Notes: a model not told the origin generated them from the letters alone. DNA of 64,000 nucleotides from SZAS-103 sp036496805 (GCA_036496805.1 DASXKN010000032.1:1-64000); one strand, 5' to 3'; positions 34,575 to 43,768 are shown, numbered from the stretch's first letter. Translations and numbers: made by a program.

Positions 34575-36713
34575 ATGCCGCCGATCCCGCCCCGCGATTC
34601 CGAGCCGCCGCCGCGCCGCCTCACAGACCTCGTCACGCCGCTGGAGTTCGCCTGGCGACGTTCGCGCAGCGCGCTCGACCGCACCGGCGCCAGCCTTCGA
34701 CGCCGCGGGCTCCGCAACACCCTCGTCCGCGCCGTACAGGAACTGCGCGGCCCGAAGGCGATCCGGCCGCTGCCGCTGGCAATACCGGAAAACCGCCCGT
34801 TCAGGCCCTTCACGATTCCCTGCGCCGTCGAGCCGGTGGCCAGCATCATCGTCCCGGTCCACGACCATTTCCCTTTCACCCTGGCCTGCGTGCGTGCGCT
34901 GGCGGCCTGCGGCGATGCCACGCCCTTCGAGATCATCGTCGTCGACGACGCCTCCACCGACGAAACCTCCCTGCGCCTGCGCGGGATCGAGGGCTTGCGC
35001 GTGGTCACCAACCGGACCAACCTGGGCTTCATCGGCGCCAGCAACGCCGGCGCCGCGATCGCGCGCGGCGAGTACCTGGTCTTCCTCAACAACGACACCG
35101 CGGTGCAGCGGGGTTGGCTGGATGCGCTGATCGGCACCTTCGCCACCCATCCCAGCGCCGGCCTGGTGGGCGCCAAGCTGGTCTACCCCGACGGCCGCCT
35201 CCAGGAAGCCGGCGCCATCGTGTTCAACGACGGCACCGGCTGGAATTGCGGCCGCTTCGAGGATCCGCGCGCCCCGGCCTGGAATTTCGTGCGCGAAGTC
35301 GACTACTGCTCCGGCGCGGCGATCGCCATTCCGCGCGCGCTGTTCGAGGAACTCGAGGGCTTCGATCCGCACTACACGCCTGCCTACTACGAGGACACCG
35401 ACCTGGCGATGAAGGTGCGCTCCTCAGGCCTGCGCGTTTTTTACCAGCCGGCTTCGACGGTCGTGCATTTCGAGGGCGTCAGCTCGGGCACCGACGTCGC
35501 CCTCGGCACCAAGGCCTACCAGCCGGTCAACCGCAGGAAATTCAGGACCCGCTGGAGCGAGGCGCTGGCATCGCATCCGCGGCCCGACAGCGACGTCCGG
35601 ATCGCCTGCGAGCACCGCGCCCGCCGTCGCGTGCTGGTCATCGACGCCTGCACGCCGACGCCGGACCGCGACTCGGGCTCGCTGCGCATGCTCAACCTGC
35701 TGACCCTGCTGCACGACGAAGGCTGTGCGGTGAGTTTCTTTTCCGACAGCCGCGCGCATGACGGCGGCTACACCGAGGCCTTGCAGCAACTCGGCGTCCA
35801 GGTCTGGTGGAAACCGTGGATACGCCATGTCGGCGCGTGGTTCAGGAAAAACGGACGGCTGTTCGACGTCATCATCGCCAGCCGCCACGACGTCGCCACG
35901 AACTATCTCGCCCTGGCGCGACGCCACGCGCCGCGCGCGCGCTTCGTGTTCGACACCGTGGACCTGCACTTCCTGCGCGAGCGGCGCGAGGCGGAGCTGA
36001 CGGGCAACGCCGCCATGCTGCGCAAGGCGCTGAAGACGCGCGAGCGCGAGCTGCGGATGGTGCGCAAGGCCAACCTCACCCTCGTCGTCAGCCCGGTCGA
36101 GAAGGAACTGCTCGAACGCGATGCGCCTGGCGCGCGGGTCGAAGTGCTGTCGAACGTGCACGAGGTGAAACCCGATCGCACCGGATTCGACGCGCGCCGC
36201 GATCTCGTCTTCGTCGGCAGCTGTCGCCACCCGCCGAACGTGGATGCGGCGAACTGGATGGCGCGTGAAGTCTTCCCGCTGATCCGCGCTCACCACGAGG
36301 ACATTGTCCTGCACCTGGTCGGCGCGTGGCCGACGCGCGAAGTGCTGGCACTGGGCGAACTGCCCGGCGTGCGCGTGCATGGCCACGTGCCCGACCTCGA
36401 CGCGTTCATGGATGGCTGCCGCATCGGCCTGGCGCCGCTGCGCTACGGCGCCGGCGTCAAGGGCAAGATCAACCTGAGCATGGCGCACGGGCAACCGGTG
36501 GTCGCAACGCCGGCCGCGGTCGAGGGCATGCATCTGAGCGACGGCGTGGACGTGCTGGTCGGCAGCGATGCGCAGGGCTTTGCCGAAGCGGTGCTGCGGC
36601 TTTACGACGATCGCGCCCTGTGGGAATCGCTCGCCCACCACGGCATCGACAACGTCGAGCAGCATTTCTCCTTCGCGGCCGCACGCAGCGCGCTGAAGAA
36701 GGTCCTGGACTAG
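34575..36713 (+). CDS. two-domain glycosyltransferase (GT2-GT4 type)
   Basis: A 712-residue protein with two glycosyltransferase modules. The N-terminal module (about residues 85-330) is GT-A/family 2: SIIVPVHDHF, EIIVVDDASTDETS, GEYLVFLNNDTAV (metal-binding DxD-like), and YYEDTDLAMKVR. The C-terminal module (about 355-710) is GT-B/family 4-like: RVLVIDACTPTPDRDSG, DLVFVGSCRHPPN and GLAPLRYGAGVKGKINLSMA. Such fusions assemble surface polysaccharides; the sugars cannot be predicted. The ATG at 34575 is preferred to a TTG at 34548. It stands alone, divergent from mrcB, with no other polysaccharide genes nearby. Confidence 0.85.
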   Translation: MPPIPPRDSEPPPRRLTDLVTPLEFAWRRSRSALDRTGASLRRRGLRNTLVRAVQELRGPKAIRPLPLAIPENRPFRPFTIPCAVEPVASIIVPVHDHFPFTLACVRALAACGDATPFEIIVVDDASTDETSLRLRGIEGLRVVTNRTNLGFIGASNAGAAIARGEYLVFLNNDTAVQRGWLDALIGTFATHPSAGLVGAKLVYPDGRLQEAGAIVFNDGTGWNCGRFEDPRAPAWNFVREVDYCSGAAIAIPRALFEELEGFDPHYTPAYYEDTDLAMKVRSSGLRVFYQPASTVVHFEGVSSGTDVALGTKAYQPVNRRKFRTRWSEALASHPRPDSDVRIACEHRARRRVLVIDACTPTPDRDSGSLRMLNLLTLLHDEGCAVSFFSDSRAHDGGYTEALQQLGVQVWWKPWIRHVGAWFRKNGRLFDVIIASRHDVATNYLALARRHAPRARFVFDTVDLHFLRERREAELTGNAAMLRKALKTRERELRMVRKANLTLVVSPVEKELLERDAPGARVEVLSNVHEVKPDRTGFDARRDLVFVGSCRHPPNVDAANWMAREVFPLIRAHHEDIVLHLVGAWPTREVLALGELPGVRVHGHVPDLDAFMDGCRIGLAPLRYGAGVKGKINLSMAHGQPVVATPAAVEGMHLSDGVDVLVGSDAQGFAEAVLRLYDDRALWESLAHHGIDNVEQHFSFAAARSALKKVLD

Positions 36714-36774
36714 CCGTGCCTTCTCGATTCGGCGCAGAGACAGCTCTGTTTACAGCGCGTCCGTGCGTCGCCGA

Positions 36775-37008
36775 TCAGTGCCTGCCGCTCTTGCCCGAAG
36801 GATGTACGCCATGCTTGCCGAGCATGTCGTCGATGCGCTGGCGGACATAGGGCAGGTCTTCCGGATCGACGCTGTCCTCGATCGCATCGGACAGGGCCGC
36901 GAACGCCATGAGGAAGTCCTCCTCGTCCTCGGTGTCCTTCAGGAGTGCCGGCAGCTCCTTCTCGAGTTCGTCGAGGATGCTGTCGAGTTCGCTCCGATTC
37001 CTGGCCAT
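36775..37008 (-). CDS. small acidic helical protein, paralogue 1
   Basis: A 77-residue, strongly acidic, probably all-helical protein (MARNRSELDSILDELEKELP at the start). It has no signal, membrane helix or known domain. It is clearly related to the divergent neighbour at 37206: they share RS-ELDS-LDELE, AFA, DAIE, EDL-V and the G-(H/Q)P ending. The gene ends 61 bases from the convergent glycosyltransferase gene. Function unknown; the composition would suit an adaptor or protein-binding role. Confidence 0.65.
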   Translation of the reverse strand: MARNRSELDSILDELEKELPALLKDTEDEEDFLMAFAALSDAIEDSVDPEDLPYVRQRIDDMLGKHGVHPSGKSGRH

Positions 37009-37205
37009 CACCCACCCCTCGTTCCCCCTGTCCCGCCCACAAGCATAGCCGAAGCTCCGGGGGTCTACAGGGACTCCGTCGTTCCGCTCCGACCGGCCGG
37101 TCCGGAACAGCCTGCATTCCGAAACCGTTTGCCGGGGGTTCTGCGGTGTCGCGCGAACTTCGTCCTTCGGTATGCTTCGACGACACGTTTCCACGGATCC
37201 GGTCC

Positions 37206-37424
37206 ATGAGGAAGAGCCGCGACGAACTCGACAGCATGCTCGACGAGCTCGAGCGCGACCTGGCGATGCTGGTCCTGAACGAGGCCGACCACGACGACCT
37301 GTGGGCGGCGTTCGCCGGGCAGGCCGATGCGATCGAGGCCAGCGCCGGAGGAGAGGACCTCGCCCACGTCAAGGCACGCATGGACGCCATCCTGCGCGCG
37401 CAGGGCATCCAGCCTTCGAACTGA
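37206..37424 (+). CDS. small acidic helical protein, paralogue 2
   Basis: A 72-residue acidic helical protein (MRKSRDELDSMLDELERDLA at the start), the divergent paralogue of the gene at 36775-37008 with about half of positions alike. The two start codons are 197 bases apart and face away from each other, so a shared control region is likely. It is followed after 44 bases by a strong hairpin terminator. No family recognised. Confidence 0.65.
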   Translation: MRKSRDELDSMLDELERDLAMLVLNEADHDDLWAAFAGQADAIEASAGGEDLAHVKARMDAILRAQGIQPSN

Positions 37425-37468
37425 CGCGCCGCCCTGGCCACGTCGGCGACCGGCCGCGCCAGGATTGC

Positions 37469-37496
37469 GCGTGCGATCCATCCCCGGATCGCACGC
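37469..37496. terminator. bidirectional hairpin terminator
   Basis: GCGTGCGATCC and GGATCGCACGC form eleven perfect pairs with the loop ATCCCC, between convergent genes (37206-37424 and 37512-39173). No T run follows. Confidence 0.6.
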
Positions 37497-37511
37497 AACA
37501 TGTACTGCTGA

Positions 37512-39173
37512 CTAGCCCGGCGGCTTGACCGTGACCACGACGTTCTTGGTCACGCCCGAATAGGTCGCGGAAATCGTGACGGTCTTCTGCGCGGTCACGT
37601 TCTTGGCGGTAACCGTGAACGAGGCCGAGGTCGCCCCCAGGGGCACGCTGATGCTTGCGGGGACGGTCGCCGCCGTCGTGTCCGAACTCAGCAGGGTCAC
37701 CTTGATGGCGGCGCCGGGCGCAGCCTCGTTCAGCACGACGGTACCGGTGGCAGTCCCGGCGCTGGCGACGGTCAGCGGATTCACGGTGAACCCGTGCAGG
37801 ACCGGCGGCGGCTCGATCGCGAGGGTTTCGTGCTGGATGCCGCCCGAGTACGAACCGGTGATGATCGGATTCTTGATGGCGGTCACCACCGGGGTGGTGA
37901 TGGTGAACGACGCCGTCGTCGCACCGGCAGGCACGGTGACGCTGGGCGGCAAGGTGACGGTGCCCGACGCGCTCAGGGTCACGACCGCTCCCCCGGTCGG
38001 CGCTGCGGCCAGGAGCGTGACCTTGCCGGCCATGTCGTTGCCGCCCAGGGCCGGTTCGGGCGTCGCGGTGATCGCGCTCAAGGGCGGCTTCCAGCCGAGC
38101 TGGATGACGTCGAAGTTGCTCGCCGTCAACCCGTTGAAGGCCGGATTCAGGGAGCCGTTGTTCCATCTCGTGTCGTAGGTGCCGCTGATGTACATGTCCG
38201 TGCCGTTGTCGGCGACGATCAGGCCGTAGGTCTTCATCGCCTTGAAGATCTTCTGCATCGCGGCCGGATACCCCGAGATGTCCACGCCCGCCTTGAGCCG
38301 CAGGCGCGTACCCATCGGCAGCGCCCCGGTGGCATGGCCGGCCTTGTGCGAGCCCGGATAGACGAAGCCGTTGCTGTCGCGCACGGTGACGCGGAAGGCG
38401 TGCTTGATCTCGGTCACGTTGGTGCCGTCGGTGTTGAAGACTTCGTCGTAGCGCACCAGGCCGGGGAAGATCGCCAGGCCGGCGGCGTCGGCGGACGTCC
38501 AGCCACTGGGCCGGCGCACGTTCTTGGTCATGTCGAAGAAGGCGCCGGAACCTGCGTTCCACTGCGAATGGGCCTGGTCGTACCAGACGTTCCACAGCTC
38601 GTAGAGGTACTTGTGGTCGCGGTCGATGATCAGCAGGTGGCGATCGCAGTCGCCGCGCTCGTCCATCGTGGCCGGGTCGCCGCATTCGACCCAGTGCGGC
38701 GTCGTGGTCGCCTCGGGAGGGATCGGGTAGAACGGGAACGCGGTGTCGGTCGAATGGTCGACGCCGTCGCTCTCGCTGGAGTAGTAGAAATTGACGGCCT
38801 GCAGCGGCGGCGGGCTCTTGCCGACGCCGGTGACGCCGTCCACCACGACATAGGGGAAGCCGTAGATGCCGTACTGGAAGTAGCTGTATTGCGGGTCCGC
38901 GTTGCCGCCGAAATCGGGATGCAGGTGGCGGGGCTTGCCGTTGTTGATGTGCTTGATGAAATTCGCCGAACCCGGGTCGACCGGCGCCTTGCTGATGTCG
39001 GTGTTCCACCAGTTGTTCGCGGGGAACTCCGGCACCGGGTGCGGCACCGTGCCGCCTTCGTTCGATCCGACGGTCTGGCCGAGGGCAACATTGCAGCCGA
39101 AGCCGAAGATGACCGAGACGCACAGCAGGCGCAGGCTCGCGCGCCGGGTGCGGGAATAGTTCGTACGCTTCAT
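37512..39173 (-). CDS. secreted protein with unknown N-terminal domain and two Ig-like repeats
   Basis: A 553-residue exported protein. The N-terminus (MKRTNYSRTRRASLRLL) has a twin-arginine-like signal ending near NVALGQ. The first part of the mature chain (about 35-370) opens with PANNWWNTDISKAPVDPGSA and contains CDRHLLIIDRDHKYLYELW, HKAGHATGALPMGTRLRL and MKTYGLIVADNGTDMYI; I do not know a named family for it. The C-terminal 180 residues hold two Ig-like repeats with the shared strand patterns VPAGATTASFTIT and VPLGATSASFTVT. It is probably secreted or surface-exposed. The ATG at 39173 was chosen for the signal sequence. Confidence 0.7.
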   Translation of the reverse strand: MKRTNYSRTRRASLRLLCVSVIFGFGCNVALGQTVGSNEGGTVPHPVPEFPANNWWNTDISKAPVDPGSANFIKHINNGKPRHLHPDFGGNADPQYSYFQYGIYGFPYVVVDGVTGVGKSPPPLQAVNFYYSSESDGVDHSTDTAFPFYPIPPEATTTPHWVECGDPATMDERGDCDRHLLIIDRDHKYLYELWNVWYDQAHSQWNAGSGAFFDMTKNVRRPSGWTSADAAGLAIFPGLVRYDEVFNTDGTNVTEIKHAFRVTVRDSNGFVYPGSHKAGHATGALPMGTRLRLKAGVDISGYPAAMQKIFKAMKTYGLIVADNGTDMYISGTYDTRWNNGSLNPAFNGLTASNFDVIQLGWKPPLSAITATPEPALGGNDMAGKVTLLAAAPTGGAVVTLSASGTVTLPPSVTVPAGATTASFTITTPVVTAIKNPIITGSYSGGIQHETLAIEPPPVLHGFTVNPLTVASAGTATGTVVLNEAAPGAAIKVTLLSSDTTAATVPASISVPLGATSASFTVTAKNVTAQKTVTISATYSGVTKNVVVTVKPPG

Positions 39174-39501
39174 GGCTCCTCCGGTGATGGCGGACGGCCC
39201 GGGCCACGGAAACGATGCGTCCCCGACCCGCACTCCCCCTGCTCCAAGCCAACGCAAGGCCGGCGTGGAACCGGCCGCTGGCGCATCGCCGGCATGGCCC
39301 GGCGATGCGCCCTCTCTCCCCTAATACAGGCTCGAAGCTAGCACCGGCAAAACCGGCGAAATGCGAACCCGGTCGCGGAAACCGTGACTCGAATGTGAAC
39401 ATCGAGACCCCCGAATGGGTCGCGCTTCGGACATGCGCGCGCCGGTCTTCAGGCGCCTGTTATCCTTCCGGCCATTCTCCATACGCATCCGGATGCCGAC
39501 C
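39174..39501. other. intergenic region with one strong hairpin
   Basis: About 330 bases between two divergent genes. GGCGCATCGCCGG (39280-39292) and CCGGCGATGCGCC (39299-39311) form 13 perfect pairs with a six-base loop. Near the right end, GCATCCGGATGC (about 39486) is a perfect palindrome just before the lipoprotein start. Nothing coding is visible; the region presumably holds both promoters, but no clear -35/-10 pair stands out. Confidence 0.5.
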
Positions 39502-39960
39502 ATGCGATTCGCTCGCACCTGCTGGATCCTGGCCCTCCCCGTGCTGCTGGCCGCCTGCGCCAGCGACGCCCCCCACCACGTCTTCCCGCCGCGCGCGAGC
39601 ATCCAGCAACTGACGATCGGGCCCGACGGCAACTGGCAACTGCAATTGCGCATCCAGAACTACAGCGAGGTCTCGGAAACCTTCGCCAAGGTCGATGCGA
39701 AGATCGAGATCGCGGGCAAGGACGCCGGCCATGTCACGACGTCGCCGGCAATGCGCATCGGCCCCGAATCGGTCGATGTCGTCGAAACCACCCTCACGCC
39801 CGCGCCGGACGCCAAAGCGGCCGTGGCGGCGCTGCATGCGGGCAGCATCCGCTACAAGCTGGCCGGCCACATCAGCACCAGCGATCCCGCCGGCGAGCAC
39901 GACTACACCTTCGAAGGCGAGCTGAGCCCGATCCCGGGACTGAGCGGCGTGCTGCGCTGA
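39502..39960 (+). CDS. predicted lipoprotein, LEA-14-like
   Basis: A 152-residue precursor with a basic start (MRFARTCW), a hydrophobic core and lipobox VLLAAC (about residues 13-18). The mature chain reads as a single beta-sandwich of the LEA type 2/WHy kind: IQQLTIGPDGNWQLQLRIQN, then VSETFAKVDAKIEIAGK. Such domains occur in envelope stress proteins but the role here is open. An ATG three codons upstream is equally possible. It precedes the acyl-CoA dehydrogenase gene by about 80 bases. Confidence 0.7.
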   Translation: MRFARTCWILALPVLLAACASDAPHHVFPPRASIQQLTIGPDGNWQLQLRIQNYSEVSETFAKVDAKIEIAGKDAGHVTTSPAMRIGPESVDVVETTLTPAPDAKAAVAALHAGSIRYKLAGHISTSDPAGEHDYTFEGELSPIPGLSGVLR

Positions 39961-40042
39961 GCGCCGCGCTGCCGCGACTCACACCACGCGAACTACCGGT
40001 CCGCACCCGCGCGGACGCCATCCCCATGAACCGGAGCACTGC

Positions 40043-41830
40043 ATGAACCGTTACGAAGCCCCGCTGCGCGACATCCGCTTCGCGCTCTACGACGTGATCG
40101 GCGCCGAGGCGCTGTACGCACGCCTGGGCTTCGCGAGCGCGCAGCGCGACCTGATGGATGCGGTGCTGGAGGAAGCGGCGAAGTTCACCCAGGGCGTGCT
40201 CGCGCCAATCAACGCGGTCGGCGACCAGGAGGGCTGCACGCACGACCGCGACACCGGCGCGGTGACCTCGCCGCCGGGCTTCGTGCATGCCTACGAGCAG
40301 TTCGTCGAGGGCGGCTGGACCGGCCTGGTGGCGCCGGAGGAATTCGGCGGCCAGGGTTTGCCGGAATCGTTCGGCGTGGCGCTCAAGGAAATGATCGACG
40401 CCGCCAACCTCGCCTGGGGCAACTACCCGCTGCTTTCGCACGGCGCCACCGAGGCGCTCAAGCACCACGGCGAGCCGTGGCAGCAGCAGGCCTTCCTCAA
40501 GCCCATCGTCGAGGGTCGCTGGACCGGCACGATGTGCCTGACCGAGCCGCATTGCGGCACCGATCTCGGCCTGCTCAAGACCAGGGCCGTCCCGAACGCG
40601 GACGGCAGCTACGCAATCAGCGGTACCAAGATCTTCATCACCGCCGGCGAGCACGACCTCACCGACAACATCGTCCACCTCGTGCTTGCGCGCCTGCCGG
40701 ATGCGCCGGCGGGCACCAAGGGCATCTCGATGTTCATCGTGCCCAAGCACAAGGTCGGCCGCGACGGCGTCATGGGCGAACGCAACGCGGTGCGCTGCGG
40801 CAGCATCGAGCACAAGATGGGCATCCACGGCTCGGCGACCTGCGTGATGAACTTCGACGGCGCGCAGGGCTGGCTGATCGGGCAGCCGAACAAGGGCCTG
40901 ATGGCGATGTTCACCATGATGAACACCGCGCGCCTCGCGGTCGGCATCCAGGGACTCGGGCTCGCCGATCGCGCCTACCAGAACGCGCTGGCTTACGCGC
41001 GCGAGCGCCTGCAGATGCGCGCGCTGTCGGGCGCGAAATTTCCCGACAAGCCCGCCGACCCGATCATCGTGCATCCCGACGTGCGGCGCATGCTGCTGAC
41101 CTGCAAGGCGCTGATCGAAGGCGGCCGCCTGCTGAGCTATCACGCGGCCACCCTGGTCGACGTGCTCGAACACACCAGCGACGCCGACGAGAAACGCCGC
41201 GCCGACGAACTGCTCGGCTTCCTCACGCCGATCGTCAAGGCCTGCCTCACCGAATGGGGCGTGGAGTGCACCTACCACGCGCTGCAATGCTTCGGCGGCC
41301 ACGGCTACATCGCCGAGCACGGCATGGAACAGCTCGCGCGCGACGCCCGCATCACCACGCTCTATGAAGGCACCACCGGCATCCAGGCGCTCGACCTGCT
41401 CGGCCGCAAGATCATGCAATTGCAGGGCGCGGGGCTGCGACAGTTCCTCGAGATGATCCAGCAGTTCTGCGAGGAACAGGCTGGCAATGAATCGCTCGCG
41501 GAGTTCACCGGTCCGCTCGGCGAGAAGGCGGGCGAATGGCAGGAGCTGACGATGGAAGTCGGCAAGCGCGCGATGGCGAACGCCGAGGAGGTTGGTGCCG
41601 CTTCGGTGGACTACCTTTTCTATTCGGGCTATGTCGCGCTCGCCTACTGGTGGGCGCGCGCCGTGGCCGCGGCCGATGCCTCCGCGCCGGCCGGGATGAA
41701 GACCGCCAAGCGCGAGACCGCGCGCTTCTACTTCTCGCGCATCCTGCCGCGCACGCTCGCGCACGCGGCGGCCATCCACGCGGGAGCGGCTCCGCTGCTG
41801 ACGCTCGACGCGGCCTTGTTCGACAGCTGA
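40043..41830 (+). CDS. acyl-CoA dehydrogenase (long form)
   Basis: A 595-residue FAD-dependent acyl-CoA dehydrogenase with the N-terminal helical domain, the middle beta domain (TGTMCLTEPHCGTDLGLLKT, then GTKIFITAGEHDLTDNIVHL), the C-terminal helical domain with the catalytic Glu in ITTLYEGTTGIQALDLLGRK, and an extra C-terminal domain (about 470-595). Length and the YEGTTGIQ motif fit the branch that includes 3-methylmercaptopropionyl-CoA dehydrogenase (DmdC) and similar long enzymes; the physiological substrate cannot be assigned from sequence. It stands alone, ending at a hairpin shared with the convergent gene. Confidence 0.88.
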   Translation: MNRYEAPLRDIRFALYDVIGAEALYARLGFASAQRDLMDAVLEEAAKFTQGVLAPINAVGDQEGCTHDRDTGAVTSPPGFVHAYEQFVEGGWTGLVAPEEFGGQGLPESFGVALKEMIDAANLAWGNYPLLSHGATEALKHHGEPWQQQAFLKPIVEGRWTGTMCLTEPHCGTDLGLLKTRAVPNADGSYAISGTKIFITAGEHDLTDNIVHLVLARLPDAPAGTKGISMFIVPKHKVGRDGVMGERNAVRCGSIEHKMGIHGSATCVMNFDGAQGWLIGQPNKGLMAMFTMMNTARLAVGIQGLGLADRAYQNALAYARERLQMRALSGAKFPDKPADPIIVHPDVRRMLLTCKALIEGGRLLSYHAATLVDVLEHTSDADEKRRADELLGFLTPIVKACLTEWGVECTYHALQCFGGHGYIAEHGMEQLARDARITTLYEGTTGIQALDLLGRKIMQLQGAGLRQFLEMIQQFCEEQAGNESLAEFTGPLGEKAGEWQELTMEVGKRAMANAEEVGAASVDYLFYSGYVALAYWWARAVAAADASAPAGMKTAKRETARFYFSRILPRTLAHAAAIHAGAAPLLTLDAALFDS

Positions 41831-41837
41831 AGCGACA

Positions 41838-41863
41838 GGGCCGTCCTCGCAGACGGACGGCCC
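41838..41863. terminator. bidirectional hairpin terminator
   Basis: GGGCCGTCC and GGACGGCCC form nine perfect pairs with an eight-base loop, between the convergent acyl-CoA dehydrogenase gene and the secreted unknown at 41890. Confidence 0.6.
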
Positions 41864-41889
41864 CGCGACATCGACATCAAGCGACCGCG

Positions 41890-42774
41890 TCAGTCGCCCA
41901 TGATCCGCAAGCCATAGATGATGCTCGCGAAGTCGACGAGGCTGGCCGAACCGCGCAGGCCGAAGCGCAGCGTCATCGGTTTCTTGAAGAACTTGTCCAC
42001 CTGCGCATCCGTCAGCCCGTAACCCTGGATCAGGCCCTGGCGCGAGATCGTGCCGCCTATGCAGACGCGCGAATCGCTGAAGCGCTCGGTGGCGCGATCA
42101 CCCGCCGCGAGCGTGCGCGCATCCTGGTAGCTTGCCGAAAAGCTCGTCTCCAGCGCTCCATTGAAGGGCAGGCCGGTGGTCGGGTCGATCATGCCCGGAT
42201 CGTTCAGCACTTCGCTCTCGACCTTCAGATACGGCGAGAGCGTAATCCGCCCGGTCGCGCTCGCGCCGGTGTTGTTGTAGAGCGAATAGATCACGATCGG
42301 CGACAGCCAGTGGCACAGGATGTTGTGCGAACTCTTGGCCGGCAGGGTCATGCGCCCGATGTCCGGCAGGTCGATCGGCGTCAGCGCCGTGCCAGGCGCG
42401 ATCGTGATGCAGCGATCGTCAGGACCTGGCGCCGGATCCCCGGGCTGCGGCGTGCAGTCGGCGGCCATCGTGATCGTTCCGGTATTGATCAGGCCGTCCC
42501 AGACGACGTTGCGGCCGAACGTGTCGGCATCGCCGACCTGGTCGGCGGTGGGCTTGGCCATCACGCCAGCGGCGTTGGTGTGCGCCGGCAGGGGCGGCAG
42601 CTTCGATCCGGATACCTGCGGCGCGCGGCCTTCGCTGTGGGCCTCGGCTTTCACCTGCCTGGTCGCCGCGCTGCTGCGCTGCGCCCTGGTGTCCGCATTC
42701 GCGGCGGACGCGCTCAGCAGGGCCGCCGCGAGGGCGATATGTAAAAGCTTGATCGAATACGGAGTGCGTGACAT
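41890..42774 (-). CDS. secreted protein of unknown function
   Basis: A 294-residue exported protein: a signal peptide covers about residues 1-27 (MSRTPYSIKLLHIALAAALL, cleavage near ANA). The mature chain contains three or four cysteines, a FGRNVVWDGLINTGTITMA stretch and a central beta-rich segment (SPIVIYSLYNNTGASATGRI). I know no family for it. The ATG at 42774 has GGAGTC just upstream; another ATG lies four codons before. It is divergent from the HNH gene. Confidence 0.6.
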   Translation of the reverse strand: MSRTPYSIKLLHIALAAALLSASAANADTRAQRSSAATRQVKAEAHSEGRAPQVSGSKLPPLPAHTNAAGVMAKPTADQVGDADTFGRNVVWDGLINTGTITMAADCTPQPGDPAPGPDDRCITIAPGTALTPIDLPDIGRMTLPAKSSHNILCHWLSPIVIYSLYNNTGASATGRITLSPYLKVESEVLNDPGMIDPTTGLPFNGALETSFSASYQDARTLAAGDRATERFSDSRVCIGGTISRQGLIQGYGLTDAQVDKFFKKPMTLRFGLRGSASLVDFASIIYGLRIMGD

Positions 42775-42888
42775 GGGAGACTCCATGGGATGACTTGGGG
42801 GGAGGGCTGCCTTCGATGGCGCCCATCGATAGTCACGCACTCGGCGATGGCAACCGGACAAGGCGACCGCGCGGATCGGAGGCCGCGC

Positions 42889-42894
42889 TATAAA
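42889..42894 (+). promoter_or_regulatory. possible -10 element for the HNH gene
   Basis: TATAAA in an otherwise GC-rich stretch, 34 bases before the ATG of the HNH gene. No clear -35 partner is visible. Confidence 0.3.
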
Positions 42895-42927
42895 AATCGT
42901 CGCAATGGGTGTATATGCTGGAATCCC

Positions 42928-43644
42928 ATGGAGCCTGATACAGCCGAGCCAGCACACATCCATGGCCGGATCCTTGCGGGTCCGGCGTTCCCGGGCTTCG
43001 GCGACGCGGTTCGCCCTCGTCGCGATGAACCGCTGGCCTCATTGCGGCCTTTCCACGAAACCTCCGGCGTGCGCGAAATCGCTTGGCCGCGCGTGCTGTC
43101 GCTCGACGCCCACGGCCGCATCCTCGACTGGATCACCTGGCAGGACGCCGCCTGCCTCTATGTGCGCGATGCGGTGGCGTGGACGCTGGGTGAACCCTGC
43201 CTGGTCCTGCACGGCGGCCACAACCGGCTGCTCGGAACCCAGAGCATGCTCGAACTGCACCCGATCGTCGCCGCGCGCGGCCATGCGCGAGGCAGTGCGC
43301 TGGTGCCTTCGCCGGCATTGACCAACACCACCCTTTTCGCCCGCGATGCCCAGCTTTGCCTTTACTGCGGCCACGAGTTCGGACGCCACCACCTGACCCG
43401 CGACCACGTCCAGCCGCTGTCGCGCGGTGGTCGCGACGTCTGGGAAAACGTGGTCACCGCCTGCTTCCACTGCAACTCGCGCAAGGGCGGCCGCACCCCG
43501 CAGCAGGCCGGCATGCCCCTGCTCGCGGTGCCGTACCGGCCAAGCTGGGTGGAACACCTGATCCTGTCCAACAGGCACATACTCGCGGACCAGATGGCTT
43601 TCCTGAAGAGCCACTTGCCGAAGAACAACCCGCGCACCATGTGA
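42928..43644 (+). CDS. HNH endonuclease-domain protein
   Basis: A 238-residue protein with a C-terminal HNH nuclease domain: YCGHEF, then LTRDHVQPLSRGGRDVWENV and the second zinc pair in FHCNSRKGGRTP. This is the compact McrA-like HNH form with two CxxC-type knuckles. The first 140 residues contain no recognised domain (VLSLDAHGRILDWITWQDAA, then VAWTLGEPCLVLHGG). Proteins of this build are widespread in this class of bacteria outside defence islands, so a restriction role is not assured. The ATG at 42928 has GGAA just upstream; the frame is open further back. Confidence 0.8.
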   Translation: MEPDTAEPAHIHGRILAGPAFPGFGDAVRPRRDEPLASLRPFHETSGVREIAWPRVLSLDAHGRILDWITWQDAACLYVRDAVAWTLGEPCLVLHGGHNRLLGTQSMLELHPIVAARGHARGSALVPSPALTNTTLFARDAQLCLYCGHEFGRHHLTRDHVQPLSRGGRDVWENVVTACFHCNSRKGGRTPQQAGMPLLAVPYRPSWVEHLILSNRHILADQMAFLKSHLPKNNPRTM

Positions 43645-43768
43645 CCTCGCGCCGGGTCGGGCGGCCCGCGCGGTATTCGCACTTGTCATTGCGCGTTGAC
43701 GAGCCGCTCCGGTTCGGATGACACTTCGGGAAAGGACGTCTGTTGCCGTCGCCAGGGGGACTGGAGCC

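Noticed and set aside
42928..43644. HNH protein as part of a restriction or phage-defence island
   Set aside because: No methyltransferase, specificity subunit or other defence gene is adjacent, and the neighbours are ordinary; a solitary HNH domain alone does not support it.
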